A stretch of 64,000 nucleotides of DNA from Niastella soli (GCF_017742245.1 NZ_JAGHKO010000001.1:372001-436000), one strand, 5' to 3'; shown: positions 33,503 to 42,170, counted from the stretch's first letter. Notes: a model not told the origin generated them from the sequence alone. Program-made: numbers and translations.

Positions 33503-34642
33503 TTACAATCTCGTTTGTAAACGAACCACCATCTCATTCTTCCAACCGTTAAAATCTCCGAGCAGAATATGGTGTCTTGCCTGGCGCACCAACCATAAAT
33601 AGAAGGCAAGGTTATGAACGCTGGCAATGGTAAGTCCCAGTATTTCTTTCGCTTTTACCAGGTGACGCAGGTAGGCTTTAGAATAGTAATTGCTCACCAC
33701 ACAATCAATGCCCTCATCGAGTGGAGAAAAATCGTGCTCCCATTTTTTATTATCGATATTAATTACACCCTGGGAAGTGAACAGCATGGCATTTCGTCCA
33801 TTGCGGGTGGGCATTACGCAATCAAACATATCTATGCCCAGGGCAATACATTCCAGGATATTCCAGGGCGTACCCACCCCCATCAAATAACGGGGCTTAT
33901 GAACCGGCAAATTATCACAACACAAACCGCACAGGTCATACAACATGTTATCTGGTTCACCAACACTTAAACCGCCAATGGCATTTCCAGTGGCTTCCTT
34001 GGAGGCTATGTATTCACAGGAAGCTTTACGCAGGTCAGTATAGGTACTTCCCTGCACAATTGGGAACAGGTTTTGGGTATACCCGTATTTATCAGGAGTT
34101 TCGTTAAAACGTTTAAAACAACGGTCAAGCCAGCGATGGGTCAGGTGCATCGACTTTTCGGCATACTTATACTCGCTGGGGTATGGCGGACATTCATCAA
34201 ATGCCATGATGATGTCGGCGCCAATGGTCCGTTGTATATCCATTACTGCTTCAGGCGAAAACATATGTTTGGACCCGTCGATATGAGATTGAAACAAGGC
34301 ACCCTCTTCAGTTATTTTACGGGTACCGGCCAGAGAGAATACCTGGTAACCGCCGCTATCTGTTAAAATGGGCCGGTCCCAGCCATTAAAACGGTGTAAA
34401 CCACCCGCTTTTTCCATTACTCCGGTACCGGGACGCAAATACAGGTGATACGTGTTACCTAATATGATGGATGCATTTACTTCTTCTTTCAACTGTTGTT
34501 GGCTCACCGCCTTAACACTGCCAACGGTACCAACCGGCATGAAGATAGGCGTGGCAATTTCACCATGATCGGTGACAATATGTCCTGCCCTGGCTTTTGT
34601 CTGGTTATCGGTATGTTGTAAAGTGAATTGTAATGCAGCCAT
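33503..34642 (-). CDS. tgt: Queuine/preQ1 tRNA-guanine transglycosylase
   Basis: A 379-residue enzyme that exchanges G34 of GUN-anticodon tRNAs for the queuosine precursor. Motifs are the general acid D95 in LTDSGGYQVFSL, substrate-recognition GGLSVGEP, RYLMGVGTP and nucleophile D271 in GIDMFDCVMPTR. The zinc site is altered: the usual CxCxxC reads I312, C314 and S317, while the His ligand H343 stays. The ATG at 34642 was chosen over a TTG 21 bases upstream. A TATCTTTG box (34668-34661) precedes it. Confidence 0.93.
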   Translation of the reverse strand: MAALQFTLQHTDNQTKARAGHIVTDHGEIATPIFMPVGTVGSVKAVSQQQLKEEVNASIILGNTYHLYLRPGTGVMEKAGGLHRFNGWDRPILTDSGGYQVFSLAGTRKITEEGALFQSHIDGSKHMFSPEAVMDIQRTIGADIIMAFDECPPYPSEYKYAEKSMHLTHRWLDRCFKRFNETPDKYGYTQNLFPIVQGSTYTDLRKASCEYIASKEATGNAIGGLSVGEPDNMLYDLCGLCCDNLPVHKPRYLMGVGTPWNILECIALGIDMFDCVMPTRNGRNAMLFTSQGVINIDNKKWEHDFSPLDEGIDCVVSNYYSKAYLRHLVKAKEILGLTIASVHNLAFYLWLVRQARHHILLGDFNGWKNEMVVRLQTRL

Positions 34643-34715
34643 TTTTATTTTATTGGGCTGCAAAGATAATATGTTGCATCGGCTTTATTAATGGCTGTTT
34701 CGGGGGAAGGCAGAC

Positions 34716-34941
34716 GGCAATGGGCAATCAATGTCGTTTAGTTAAGCGAAATGGAGAGCGCTAAATCCTCCCGATGCATCGGGAGGCCGCGGGGTGCTGC
34801 ACATAAACGGTATTAATTTGATTAACCTATTATGAAACACAGAATAATGATATTAACATTATAAACCCACCCCTACCCCTCCCAGGAGGGGATGCCTCAA
34901 AACAAGCATTAACTAAACGACATTGAATAGGCAATGGGCAA
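34716..34941. mobile_element. MITE-like element with 18-bp inverted ends
   Basis: TCAATGTCGTTTAGTTAA at 34728-34745 is exactly complementary to TTAACTAAACGACATTGA at 34909-34926. The outer flanks carry GGCAATGGGCAA directly repeated (34716-34727 and 34930-34941), which looks like a target duplication with a 3-base offset on the right. The interior (about 160 bp) has a GC-rich hairpin (TCCCGATGCATCGGGA) and no coding capacity. A solo copy of the right end occurs at 59126-59143. Confidence 0.6.
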
Positions 34942-35066
34942 TGGACCGCGACGCGGATGCCGCGTTGAGGGTATTGCTTGCGGCGTGAAGCTTGCGGCCT
35001 GTATTTGCTTTCGGCTTCAGGCTTTCTGCTTTGACCTGTATTCCCCCACTGCCCATTGCCTTTCAC
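34930..35066. repeat. About 140-bp intergenic element with inverted ends
   Basis: The left end GGCAATGGGCAATGG and the right end CCACTGCCCATTGCC are imperfect complements. The interior holds CTTGCGGCGTGAAGCTTG and a TTTCGGCTTCAGGCTTT part like that in 33301-33501. The left end overlaps the flank of the MITE-like element, so the latter may have inserted into it. Confidence 0.6.
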
Positions 35067-35205
35067 CAAATATTTACCATAATCAATACAATAATTTTTC
35101 TGCTGAAACTCACACCAGATGGGTACAACTTCGAATTAAAAACTCATTAGTTTATCCTATTTTCGTGCAAAACCTTCACGGACCGTGCCTAAATTAATTT
35201 CTCTT

Positions 35206-36345
35206 ATGGGCGAGATACAAACGTTTTTCATAACCTGGTGGCCTTGGATACTGTTTGCATTGTTTTGTCTGGTTATTCTGATCCAGTTAATTTATTATAT
35301 AGCATTTTTTCGACGTGTAGCTTTTTTTAAATCAGCTTCCAAAGAGAAAACACAAACCCATGCGGTGAGCATTATTGTGTGCGCCCGGGATGAAGCAAAT
35401 AATCTTACCAAATATTTACCCGGCGTGCTGGTGCAAACCTACCCTACCACGCATGAGTTGATTGTGGTAAACCATAATAGCCAGGACGAAACCCGTTACC
35501 TGCTAGATGAGTTTAAAAAGACCTTTAAGAACCTGCAGGCCATAAACCTGGAACAGGAAGCACTGGGTATTCCCGGTAAAAAATATCCGTTGTCTATTGG
35601 TATAAAAGAAGCCAAACACGAAATATTATTACTTACCGATGCCGACTGTGTGCCTGCTTCTGAGTTCTGGTTACAAAAAATGCAGGAAGCCTATCATGAT
35701 GGGATTGAGATTGTACTGGGTTATGGCGCCTACAACAAAAAGCCCGGTATTTTAAACAAGATCATCCGTTTTGAAACATTCCATTCTGCCCTGCAATATA
35801 TGTCGTATGCGCTTGCCGGTTTGCCATATATGGGTGTGGGCAGAAACCTGTCGTACAAACGCGAGTTGTTCTTCCGTACAAAAGGTTTTTCTTCCATCAA
35901 CCACGTAGCCAGCGGTGATGATGACCTGTTCATTAACCAGGTTGCTACCAAACATAATGTGAATGTAGTGCTCGATCCTGAAGCGTTCACTTTGTCGGAA
36001 CCTAAACGTAGGTTTGGCGACTGGATCCGTCAGAAGAACCGTCACTACAGCACCAGCAAATTTTACAAACCGGTTCATAAATTCCTGTTAGGTCTATATT
36101 CCACCTCCCATTTTTTTGTTTATCCGTTGTTTGTGTTGTGTATGTTCTTTTTCGACTGGCGATTGACACTGGGCGTATTTGGGATCCGCTTCCTGTGGCA
36201 GGCGGTGGTTTATTACAACGCCATGAAAAAGATGAATGAAAGGGATCTTTTTTACTGGTGGTGGATTTTAGATATCTGGATGTTCATACATTACTTCATC
36301 TTTGCTCCTTCAATATGGAGAAAGCCCAACAAAAACTGGCACTGA
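35206..36345 (+). CDS. Family 2 glycosyltransferase, membrane-bound
   Basis: A 379-residue enzyme. One N-terminal helix (10-35) and two or three helices in the last ~110 residues anchor the GT-A domain at the inner membrane. The domain has AVSIIVCARDEANNL (about 49-63), the metal-binding LLTDADC and the late acceptor site SGDDDLFINQ and RQKNRHYSTS. It adds a sugar from a nucleotide donor to a lipid or polymer; the acceptor is unknown. The ATG at 35206 was chosen over a GTG seven codons upstream. rsmG overlaps its end by 31 bases. Confidence 0.85.
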   Translation: MGEIQTFFITWWPWILFALFCLVILIQLIYYIAFFRRVAFFKSASKEKTQTHAVSIIVCARDEANNLTKYLPGVLVQTYPTTHELIVVNHNSQDETRYLLDEFKKTFKNLQAINLEQEALGIPGKKYPLSIGIKEAKHEILLLTDADCVPASEFWLQKMQEAYHDGIEIVLGYGAYNKKPGILNKIIRFETFHSALQYMSYALAGLPYMGVGRNLSYKRELFFRTKGFSSINHVASGDDDLFINQVATKHNVNVVLDPEAFTLSEPKRRFGDWIRQKNRHYSTSKFYKPVHKFLLGLYSTSHFFVYPLFVLCMFFFDWRLTLGVFGIRFLWQAVVYYNAMKKMNERDLFYWWWILDIWMFIHYFIFAPSIWRKPNKNWH

Positions 36346-36965
36346 TAACTAAGTATTTCAGTGACTTCACCCCTGTTCAGCTTCAACAATTCGCCGCTTT
36401 GGACGAACTGTATAACGACTGGAACAGCAAGATCAACGTTATTTCGCGTAAGGACATGGAAAGCCTCTACGAAAAGCATGTGCTGCATTCTTTAGCCATA
36501 GCCACTGCTTTTGAGTTTAAACCTGGTTCAACCATTGTTGACCTGGGTACGGGTGGCGGCTTTCCGGGTATCCCGCTGGCCATCTTTTTCCCTGAGGTAA
36601 AATTCCTGCTGGTTGATAGTATTGGCAAGAAATTAAAGGTAGTGGATGCCGTAGCCGAAGGCCTGCAATTGAAGAACGTTACTACCCGCCATAGTCGCAT
36701 TGAAGAGATCAAAGACAAAAAGTTTGACTTTGTAGTGTCAAGAGCGGTGGCGCCATTAAAAGACCTATGGCACTGGTCAAAGCCCTTGTTGAAGAAACCA
36801 TCACCCAACAGTGAAAATCAAAAGCCCGGGCTCATTTGCTTAAAAGGCGGTGACCTGGGGCAGGAGATCTCTGAAAGCGGCTGCAGACCCCGTTTAATGG
36901 AAGTCTATGAGATCTTTAAGGAGGAATACTTCAAAGAGAAGTATATGTTATACGTTTCTGTCTGA
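36315..36965 (+). CDS. rsmG: 16S rRNA (guanine-527-N7)-methyltransferase
   Basis: A 216-residue enzyme that methylates G527 of 16S rRNA. It has the GidB/RsmG start (ELYNDWNSKINVISRKDMESLYEKHVLHSL), the SAM-binding IVDLGTGGGFPGIPLA (74-89) and the SRAVAPL motif near 143. The ATG at 36315 lies within the glycosyltransferase gene and gives the usual family length. It is probably expressed from the glycosyltransferase promoter. Confidence 0.93.
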   Translation: MEKAQQKLALITKYFSDFTPVQLQQFAALDELYNDWNSKINVISRKDMESLYEKHVLHSLAIATAFEFKPGSTIVDLGTGGGFPGIPLAIFFPEVKFLLVDSIGKKLKVVDAVAEGLQLKNVTTRHSRIEEIKDKKFDFVVSRAVAPLKDLWHWSKPLLKKPSPNSENQKPGLICLKGGDLGQEISESGCRPRLMEVYEIFKEEYFKEKYMLYVSV

Positions 36966-37161
36966 ATAAGTGAAGCTTTAAAAGTAATTAGCCATTGTTA
37001 GTTATCCCCAAAGCGGGATGACCGGCGGCTATATGCTTCTTTCAATAGTCAATTCTATGTATTTAACATTCAATGACAAACAATGAATGTTTTTATGTAT
37101 AGTAAGTAAAACTACCTTAAAGTGGTATTTTACGTTTCGGCAAAAAACTGAACTTTGTACC

Positions 37162-37806
37162 ATGATGGATATTACTGTATGTATTGTTGATGATACAAAA
37201 GATATTCGGTCTGCTCTGGAACAGATCGTAACGATGTCGGAAGGATACCAGTTGTTGGGAAGTAGTGCAACTGCAGAAGAAGCGCTGGTGAAAATCCCTG
37301 ATCTGAAGCCGAATGTTGTGCTGATGGATATAAACCTGGGTGAAGGCGAAAGTGGGATCGATGTAGTGAAACACCTGAAATCAGATTATCCTGAGATCCT
37401 TTTTATGATGTGTACGGTGTATGAAGACGATGAAAAGATCTTTGAAGCATTAAGCGCCGGCGCCAGTGGATATATTTTAAAGAAAACAGCTCCTCATAAG
37501 TTACTGGAAGCCATTAGGGAATTACAGGAAGGCGGTGCTCCCATGAGCAGTCAGATCGCTCGTAAAGTAGTAGCGGCCTTTCAACAAAATAAAGCGGGCG
37601 CTGAAGCTGCGGAGAACTCTCTCAGCGTTTTATCGAATCGTGAAAAAGAGATCCTGGAATTACTGGCTAAAGGTATGCTGTATAAAGAAATAGCCGCCAG
37701 TTTATTCATCAGCCAGGAAACAGTGCGAAAACACGTATATCACATATACGAAAAGTTACATGTAAATAATCGCGTTGAAGCTATTAATAAGTTCTTTGGA
37801 CGGTAA
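37162..37806 (+). CDS. NarL/FixJ-family response regulator
   Basis: A 214-residue DNA-binding regulator. The receiver domain has the DD pair at 10-11, phosphorylation site D56 (VVLMDINLG) and the K near 107 (ILKKTAP). The LuxR-type helix-turn-helix lies at 152-210 (LSNREKEILELLAKGMLYKEI). No kinase gene is adjacent, so it is an orphan regulator. The ATG at 37162 was taken because the receiver begins here; the upstream extension lacks family similarity. A terminator follows. Confidence 0.87.
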   Translation: MMDITVCIVDDTKDIRSALEQIVTMSEGYQLLGSSATAEEALVKIPDLKPNVVLMDINLGEGESGIDVVKHLKSDYPEILFMMCTVYEDDEKIFEALSAGASGYILKKTAPHKLLEAIRELQEGGAPMSSQIARKVVAAFQQNKAGAEAAENSLSVLSNREKEILELLAKGMLYKEIAASLFISQETVRKHVYHIYEKLHVNNRVEAINKFFGR

Positions 37807-37962
37807 TCCGGAGGGATTAGGTCGTGTTAAAGGAACAAAATTACCCACAAAGTAGTATTGTTTTAATATTAATACGAGCCTAGATTTGCATCTGGTTGTC
37901 ACATCAAATACTTACATGCCATTTTACCTTCCTGTGCTCTGTTCGTCAATAACCTTATTTTA

Positions 37963-37996
37963 AGGGGGCCGTTCGTTGAGGAGCGGCCTTTTTGAT
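37963..37996 (+). terminator. Terminator downstream of the NarL-type gene
   Basis: GGCCG and CGGCC close a hairpin with an 11-nt loop and a T tail (CCTTTTTGA). The distance from the stop is about 160 bases; the sequence between shows no gene. Confidence 0.65.
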
Positions 37997-38018
37997 TAAG
38001 TACCTGTTTAGTTACAAA

Positions 38019-38057
38019 AAAAACGTCCTCCCTTACCTTCAGGAGGACGTTTTTTTA
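38019..38057. terminator. Strong bidirectional terminator before the M1 peptidase end
   Basis: AAACGTCCTCC and GGAGGACGTTT form a perfect 11-bp stem with an ~10-nt loop, flanked by A and T runs so that it works in both directions. It lies directly after the M1 peptidase stop. Confidence 0.88.
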
Positions 38058-38074
38058 TTCTCAGGATCATCCTG

Positions 38075-40096
38075 TTACCAGGGAATATCCAGTTTGTTAT
38101 TCTTTCTATCAACATCAGCCATTCGCATGGAAGGATCAATTTCAATAACCTTCAGATCAGTGATCTTGTGAATTACTTCCAGGGTGTATTGGGGATGGGT
38201 CCACTTCCAGGGCTCATATACATTGCGGGGAATGGCAGCATCCTCTACCGGTTTCTCCCCAAACATCAAATACATGGGCACATAAGCCATCAGCTTGCTG
38301 CCATCTTTAAATGTCACCAGCAGATCAATAGGCATTGGCATATTGCCCAGGCGTTTTAACCTGATCTTTGTTTTCCCCCCTTCTTCCCACAAACTATCTA
38401 TACCATAGTCAATTGTCTTGGTGGTATTCACAAAGTATTCGCGGTACCAGTCCAGCTTCATATCACTGGCCTTTTCTGCTACGCGAATAAAATCATTTAC
38501 ATTAGGATGTTTGAAGCGCCATTGGTTATAATAATCCATCAGGATCTTATCGCGCATCTGTGCTCCTACAACGTATCCCAATTGTTCTATAAACACCTCT
38601 CCCTTTGAATACGAAGCAAGGCTGTAAGCAAAGTTTGTTTCAAAGTGATCGGCATGGGTAGTTAACGGTTCTTCCAGGCGGCTGGCCACCAGTCCGAAGT
38701 AATTGTCATAAGCATCTTCGTGCGGACTGGCAGTGCCCAGGAACGATCTGCTTTTTGTAAGCGAATCAACCAGCGTTTTCTTACGCGGACCTGTACCTGC
38801 GGTTGTTTCTGTTACAGCAGAACCTGAAACTGTTTGATAATAATTAGTGACCAGGGCTGCAGCGTAGCTTGTAAAGCCTTCATCCATCCAGCCATATTCC
38901 GATTCATTAGTGCCCAGCATACCCTGGTACCAGCTGTGCATCCATTCATGAAAGGCAGTGCTTACACTGGGGCCAACAATCAGGGTACTCATGGGATATT
39001 CCATCCCCCCATCGCCCCCATGGATAAATGTATATTGTTTGTAAGGGTAAGCGCCGAATTTCTTTTCAATAAAAGGCAACACGGTTACAGCGGCATCTGC
39101 TATGCGGTTCCACTCCGCATCAAACCACTTAATATAGGCATCTGCATTGGCATAATTCTTTTTCTTATCGGCAGGCATTGCTTCGTATGTTCTGCGCAGC
39201 AGGTCTTCTTCACGGTTGTAGATCACGTGAATAACCGGACCGCCGGCAATAGTGCGGGTCAAATGCACGTAATCAGGATCAGCCGCCCACATAAAGTCAT
39301 GCACGTTGGGCGCTACAAAACGCCAGGTTAAGGTGGGACCTGTAGGCGCCGCCATTCTTACCCCAGGGTCCTGGTATCCAAAACCTATCTGGTTGGGGTT
39401 TTGTAAATAGCCTGTTCCACCGATCATGTACTTTTTATCGATGGTAATGTTCACTTCATAATCGCCCCATACGCCATAAAACTCACGCGCTATATAAGGG
39501 GTGGGATGCCAGCCTTCATAATCGTATTCACACATTTTGGGATACCACTGGCTCATAGAGTAACGTACACCAGTACCCGGGTTATCGCGGCCACTCCGTC
39601 TGATCTGTAAAGGCACCTGCGCCTCAAATTCCATTTCAAACACCACTTTGGCTTTGGGCAGGATCGGTACAGTAAGCGGTACTTCCAGAATTGTTTCATC
39701 CACGGTGTACTTCAACGCTATGCCGTTCATTTTTAACGACAACACCTTTTGATAACCTATTTCATCTGGTTTCAGGTTCTGAATACGGTCCTTTACACGA
39801 GGGTCCCAGTCGGCACGGCCATTGGTAGTTTTTTGTCCCAATGCGCGGCTGCGACTGTCCATCATACTATTTGGTTGAAAGGCATTCCAGTATAAGTGAT
39901 AGAATACTTTTTTAAGGGTATCGGGAGAGTTATTGGTATACTCCAACCGTTGTTTACCGGTAAACCGGTTGGTAGTTACATTCATGGCAACATCCATCGT
40001 GTATTTCACCCGCTGTTGCCACCTGTCGGGTTGTGCCCACGCCACCACTGTTAACAGAGTACAGGTCGTCAGTGTATAAATCCTCTTACGCATCAT
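38075..40096 (-). CDS. Exported M1-family metallopeptidase
   Basis: A 673-residue zinc aminopeptidase. The signal peptide is MMRKRIYTLTTC ... AWAQ (1-22). An N-terminal beta domain covers about 25-215, and the catalytic domain has GGMEYP (363-368; the family usually has GxMEN) and HEWMH-x18-E (H383, H387, E406), which bind zinc. Such secreted M1 enzymes degrade peptides in the periplasm or outside. The ATG at 40096 was chosen over a TTG ten codons upstream. A TACCTTCC box upstream is a weak promoter candidate. Confidence 0.87.
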   Translation of the reverse strand: MMRKRIYTLTTCTLLTVVAWAQPDRWQQRVKYTMDVAMNVTTNRFTGKQRLEYTNNSPDTLKKVFYHLYWNAFQPNSMMDSRSRALGQKTTNGRADWDPRVKDRIQNLKPDEIGYQKVLSLKMNGIALKYTVDETILEVPLTVPILPKAKVVFEMEFEAQVPLQIRRSGRDNPGTGVRYSMSQWYPKMCEYDYEGWHPTPYIAREFYGVWGDYEVNITIDKKYMIGGTGYLQNPNQIGFGYQDPGVRMAAPTGPTLTWRFVAPNVHDFMWAADPDYVHLTRTIAGGPVIHVIYNREEDLLRRTYEAMPADKKKNYANADAYIKWFDAEWNRIADAAVTVLPFIEKKFGAYPYKQYTFIHGGDGGMEYPMSTLIVGPSVSTAFHEWMHSWYQGMLGTNESEYGWMDEGFTSYAAALVTNYYQTVSGSAVTETTAGTGPRKKTLVDSLTKSRSFLGTASPHEDAYDNYFGLVASRLEEPLTTHADHFETNFAYSLASYSKGEVFIEQLGYVVGAQMRDKILMDYYNQWRFKHPNVNDFIRVAEKASDMKLDWYREYFVNTTKTIDYGIDSLWEEGGKTKIRLKRLGNMPMPIDLLVTFKDGSKLMAYVPMYLMFGEKPVEDAAIPRNVYEPWKWTHPQYTLEVIHKITDLKVIEIDPSMRMADVDRKNNKLDIPW

Positions 40097-40252
40097 GTAA
40101 GTATTTTGTTTAAATAAAGTTTTCAAGTGCGGAAGGTAATTAAAAAAGAAAAATTATAAATAGTTATAAGTTGTAAGCGGCTGTTGTCACAGATCAACAA
40201 CAAGCCCGTTATGCTTGATCAAATTCAAGTTTTCAGCAGAAAAAAAGTCAGA

Positions 40253-40285
40253 TTTGTTATTATAAATTAATATGTAATAGATTTG
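40253..40285 (+). promoter_or_regulatory. Promoter on the plus strand in an intergenic region
   Basis: TTTG (40253-40256), then 21 bases, then TAGATTTG (40278-40285), a full match to TTTG-N-TAnnTTTG. Both flanking genes lie on the minus strand, so it serves neither. Confidence 0.55.
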
Positions 40286-40290
40286 TGGGC

Positions 40291-40375
40291 ATTCCATTAG
40301 AAGAATTTTTACTGCTTTTCACATTCAACAGCATAAACAGGAATCCCCCCGAGGTATCGGGGGGACTTGTTTTTT
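40291..40375 (+). ncRNA. Candidate small RNA of about 85 nt
   Basis: The start is inferred a few bases after a full-match promoter, and the end is a hairpin with a perfect 9-bp stem (TCCCCCCGA with TCGGGGGGA) and a T tail (CTTGTTTTTTTA). There is no ATG in the transcript, so it is not a peptide gene. The flanking genes are both on the opposite strand. Confidence 0.4.
40344..40375 (+). terminator. Strong plus-strand terminator
   Basis: TCCCCCCGA pairs with TCGGGGGGA around a four-base loop; the T run follows on the plus strand. On the minus strand there is no U tail, so it does not suit the PepSY-like gene. Confidence 0.8.
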
Positions 40376-40399
40376 TATATATGTAGTTATATTAAGATC

Positions 40400-40855
40400 C
40401 TATAGGGTGATATTATCTCTTAGCATCCGGCCGGTGCTATCGAAAAACAATTGTTTTTTCAGGATATCATTTTTCTGAATATCGAGGCGGTATTGTGTTT
40501 TGGCTTCGCGCAGGTCTATTTTATAAGCCTGTTTTATAGACCACTCTTCAGCATATTTACTTTTTTGAAAGCCCTCTTTTACAGCGGGGAGAATGTCTGC
40601 ATCCGGAACTTTATTCTCGGTACTTTGCCAAAAGCCTTTATTGGTAAATTTTGCTTCGTAGTGGATATTATTCTGATCGAAGGAGGCGGTAAACCCGCTT
40701 AAGCGGTCGCGCCATTCTACATTCAGTGCGGTGGGGTATTTCTGTCTGAACGCTTCGGTTACTTCAGCTGGTACTTTACGCACCTGTGCATCAGCGGTAT
40801 TATATATGGCAAAAGTAAGCGTCAACGCCAGGCAATAACTAATGAGTTTTTTCAT
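40400..40855 (-). CDS. Exported PepSY-like (DUF2874) protein
   Basis: A 151-residue exported protein. The ATG at 40855 starts a signal peptide ending near NTADAQ. The mature part contains two PepSY-like modules: KVPAEVTEAFRQKYPTALNVEWRD and the ILPAVKEGFQKSKYAEEWSIKQ repeat, which is the DUF2874 pattern of paired halves. Such proteins are periplasmic and probably inhibit or assist proteins in the envelope. The role is unknown. Confidence 0.75.
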   Translation of the reverse strand: MKKLISYCLALTLTFAIYNTADAQVRKVPAEVTEAFRQKYPTALNVEWRDRLSGFTASFDQNNIHYEAKFTNKGFWQSTENKVPDADILPAVKEGFQKSKYAEEWSIKQAYKIDLREAKTQYRLDIQKNDILKKQLFFDSTGRMLRDNITL

Positions 40856-41150
40856 AACTAAATGCATATTTATAGGTTACCATGCAAATTTCAAACCTTG
40901 TTGCTATACTGAAAACAAAAAAATAGTTAATAGTGTGAAGAGTGGGCAATGGTGAGCGTTGAATCCGCTTACGCCAAGGCTTCGGCGGACAAGTCGGCAG
41001 TCGGCGATCCGGCCTTCGCTGCGCCCGGGGCCGGTAATCGTGAAATCACGACAAGTCGGGACAAGCTGTCAAACGAGAAACGTGAAACTTGAAAGGGTTC
41101 GCGCTTCATCCTGGTCAACTGATCAACTGGTCAACTTTCAAATTCACATC
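40856..41150. repeat. Intergenic region with a 111-bp dispersed repeat
   Basis: The part 40993-41103 matches 51789-51899 at 106 of 111 positions with no gap. Both have the hairpin GACAAGTCGGGACAAG and the phrase AAACGAGAAACGTGAAAC. A further shared piece, CATCCTGGTCAACTGATC, follows at 41108 and 51952. No gene is present. Confidence 0.8.
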
Positions 41151-41852
41151 TCATTCACCACTTTCATCTCTTGAATTACCTTTTATCACCTCCTTCCCAG
41201 CTAAGACAATAACAATCTCCCCCTTAACATCTTTTTGTTGAAAGTGTGTAACCAACTCCTGCAACGTACCATGTGCATTTTCTTCATACATTTTACTAAG
41301 CTCACGGCTTACGCTGCATAAACGATCGGCACCAAAGTATTGAACAAACTCCTGCAGGGTTTTAAGTAGTCGGTGCGGTGATTCATAAATGATCATAGTG
41401 CGATCTTCTTCGGCCAGTTTTTTTAACATGGTTTGACGTCCCTTTTTAGGCGGAAGGAAACCTTCAAACGTAAAGCGGGTCATAGGAAGCCCACTGTTCA
41501 CCAGGGCGGGAACAAATGCGGTAGCGCCGGGGAGGCATTCTACTTTTATACCTTGCTTAATACATTCGCGCACGAGCAAAAACGCGGCATCGGAAATACC
41601 CGGAGTGCCGGCATCTGATATCATAGCCATGGTCTTACCTTCCAGTAACTGGCTGGTGAGATGTGGCACTATCTGATGCTCGTTATGCTGGTGATAGGTT
41701 GTAAGCGGCCGCGATATCTGATAGTGATTTAACAATTTGCTCGAGGTGCGGGTATCTTCAGCCAGTATCAGATCAACCTGCTTCAACACCTCCAGGGCCC
41801 TGAGCGTAATATCCTGCAAATTGCCAATGGGGGTGGGAACTATATAAAGCAT
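41151..41852 (-). CDS. rsmI: 16S rRNA (cytidine-1402-2'-O)-methyltransferase
   Basis: A 233-residue SAM enzyme that methylates C1402 of 16S rRNA. It has the family start LYIVPTPIGNLQDITLRALEVLK, then LAEDTRTS, ISDAGTPGISDAA and LPGATAFVPALVNSGLP. It ends with the usual GEIVIVLAG strand. Length matches the shorter form without the C-terminal helical extension seen in E. coli. No operon partner is certain. Confidence 0.93.
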   Translation of the reverse strand: MLYIVPTPIGNLQDITLRALEVLKQVDLILAEDTRTSSKLLNHYQISRPLTTYHQHNEHQIVPHLTSQLLEGKTMAMISDAGTPGISDAAFLLVRECIKQGIKVECLPGATAFVPALVNSGLPMTRFTFEGFLPPKKGRQTMLKKLAEEDRTMIIYESPHRLLKTLQEFVQYFGADRLCSVSRELSKMYEENAHGTLQELVTHFQQKDVKGEIVIVLAGKEVIKGNSRDESGE

Positions 41853-41924
41853 AATTGATAATGCGCTAATATGTTAACATGCTTCCAACAAAGAGGCACA
41901 TTAACATATTAGCTTATCAAAACG

Positions 41925-42170
41925 TTAGTTAATTACGATTTCGAAATACTCCATTACTGGATTAGCGAGTAGCTTCTTGGAGGCTTCTTCGGCAATTGCT
42001 TTTGCCTGATCAGGGGTGTTGGCTTCTACCTGCAGGGTAATGTTCTTTCCTACCCGTACATCCTGAATATTACCCAATCCCAGATTTTGCAATCCACCCA
42101 TTACGGCTTTTCCTTGCGGATCGAGCAATTCTTTTAACGGCATTACCTTCACCTGAACTGTATAGGTCAT
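41925..42170 (-). CDS. purS: Phosphoribosylformylglycinamidine synthase subunit PurS
   Basis: An 81-residue subunit of the three-part FGAM synthase in purine synthesis. It has the PurS frame VQVKVMPLKELLDPQGKAV and the GNIQDVRVGKNITLQV strand. PurL and PurQ genes are not in this window. Its start overlaps the end of the phosphatidylserine synthase gene by four bases. Confidence 0.9.
   Translation of the reverse strand: MTYTVQVKVMPLKELLDPQGKAVMGGLQNLGLGNIQDVRVGKNITLQVEANTPDQAKAIAEEASKKLLANPVMEYFEIVIN

Larger units (their letters stand above)
34643..35205. other. Long intergenic region made of repeats
   Basis: No gene is supported. Beyond the promoter box of tgt the region holds the MITE-like insertion at 34716-34941 and a second element from 34930 to 35066. 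Short open frames here have repeat-like composition and are not accepted. The last ~100 bases precede the glycosyltransferase start. Confidence 0.6.

Noticed and set aside
34934-35197. Open frames within 34830-35197
   Set aside because: They fall entirely inside repeat elements that differ between copies and have no coding character.
38834-39331. A 165-codon plus-strand frame inside the M1 peptidase gene
   Set aside because: It lies antisense to the catalytic domain of a clear peptidase, and composition follows the opposite strand.
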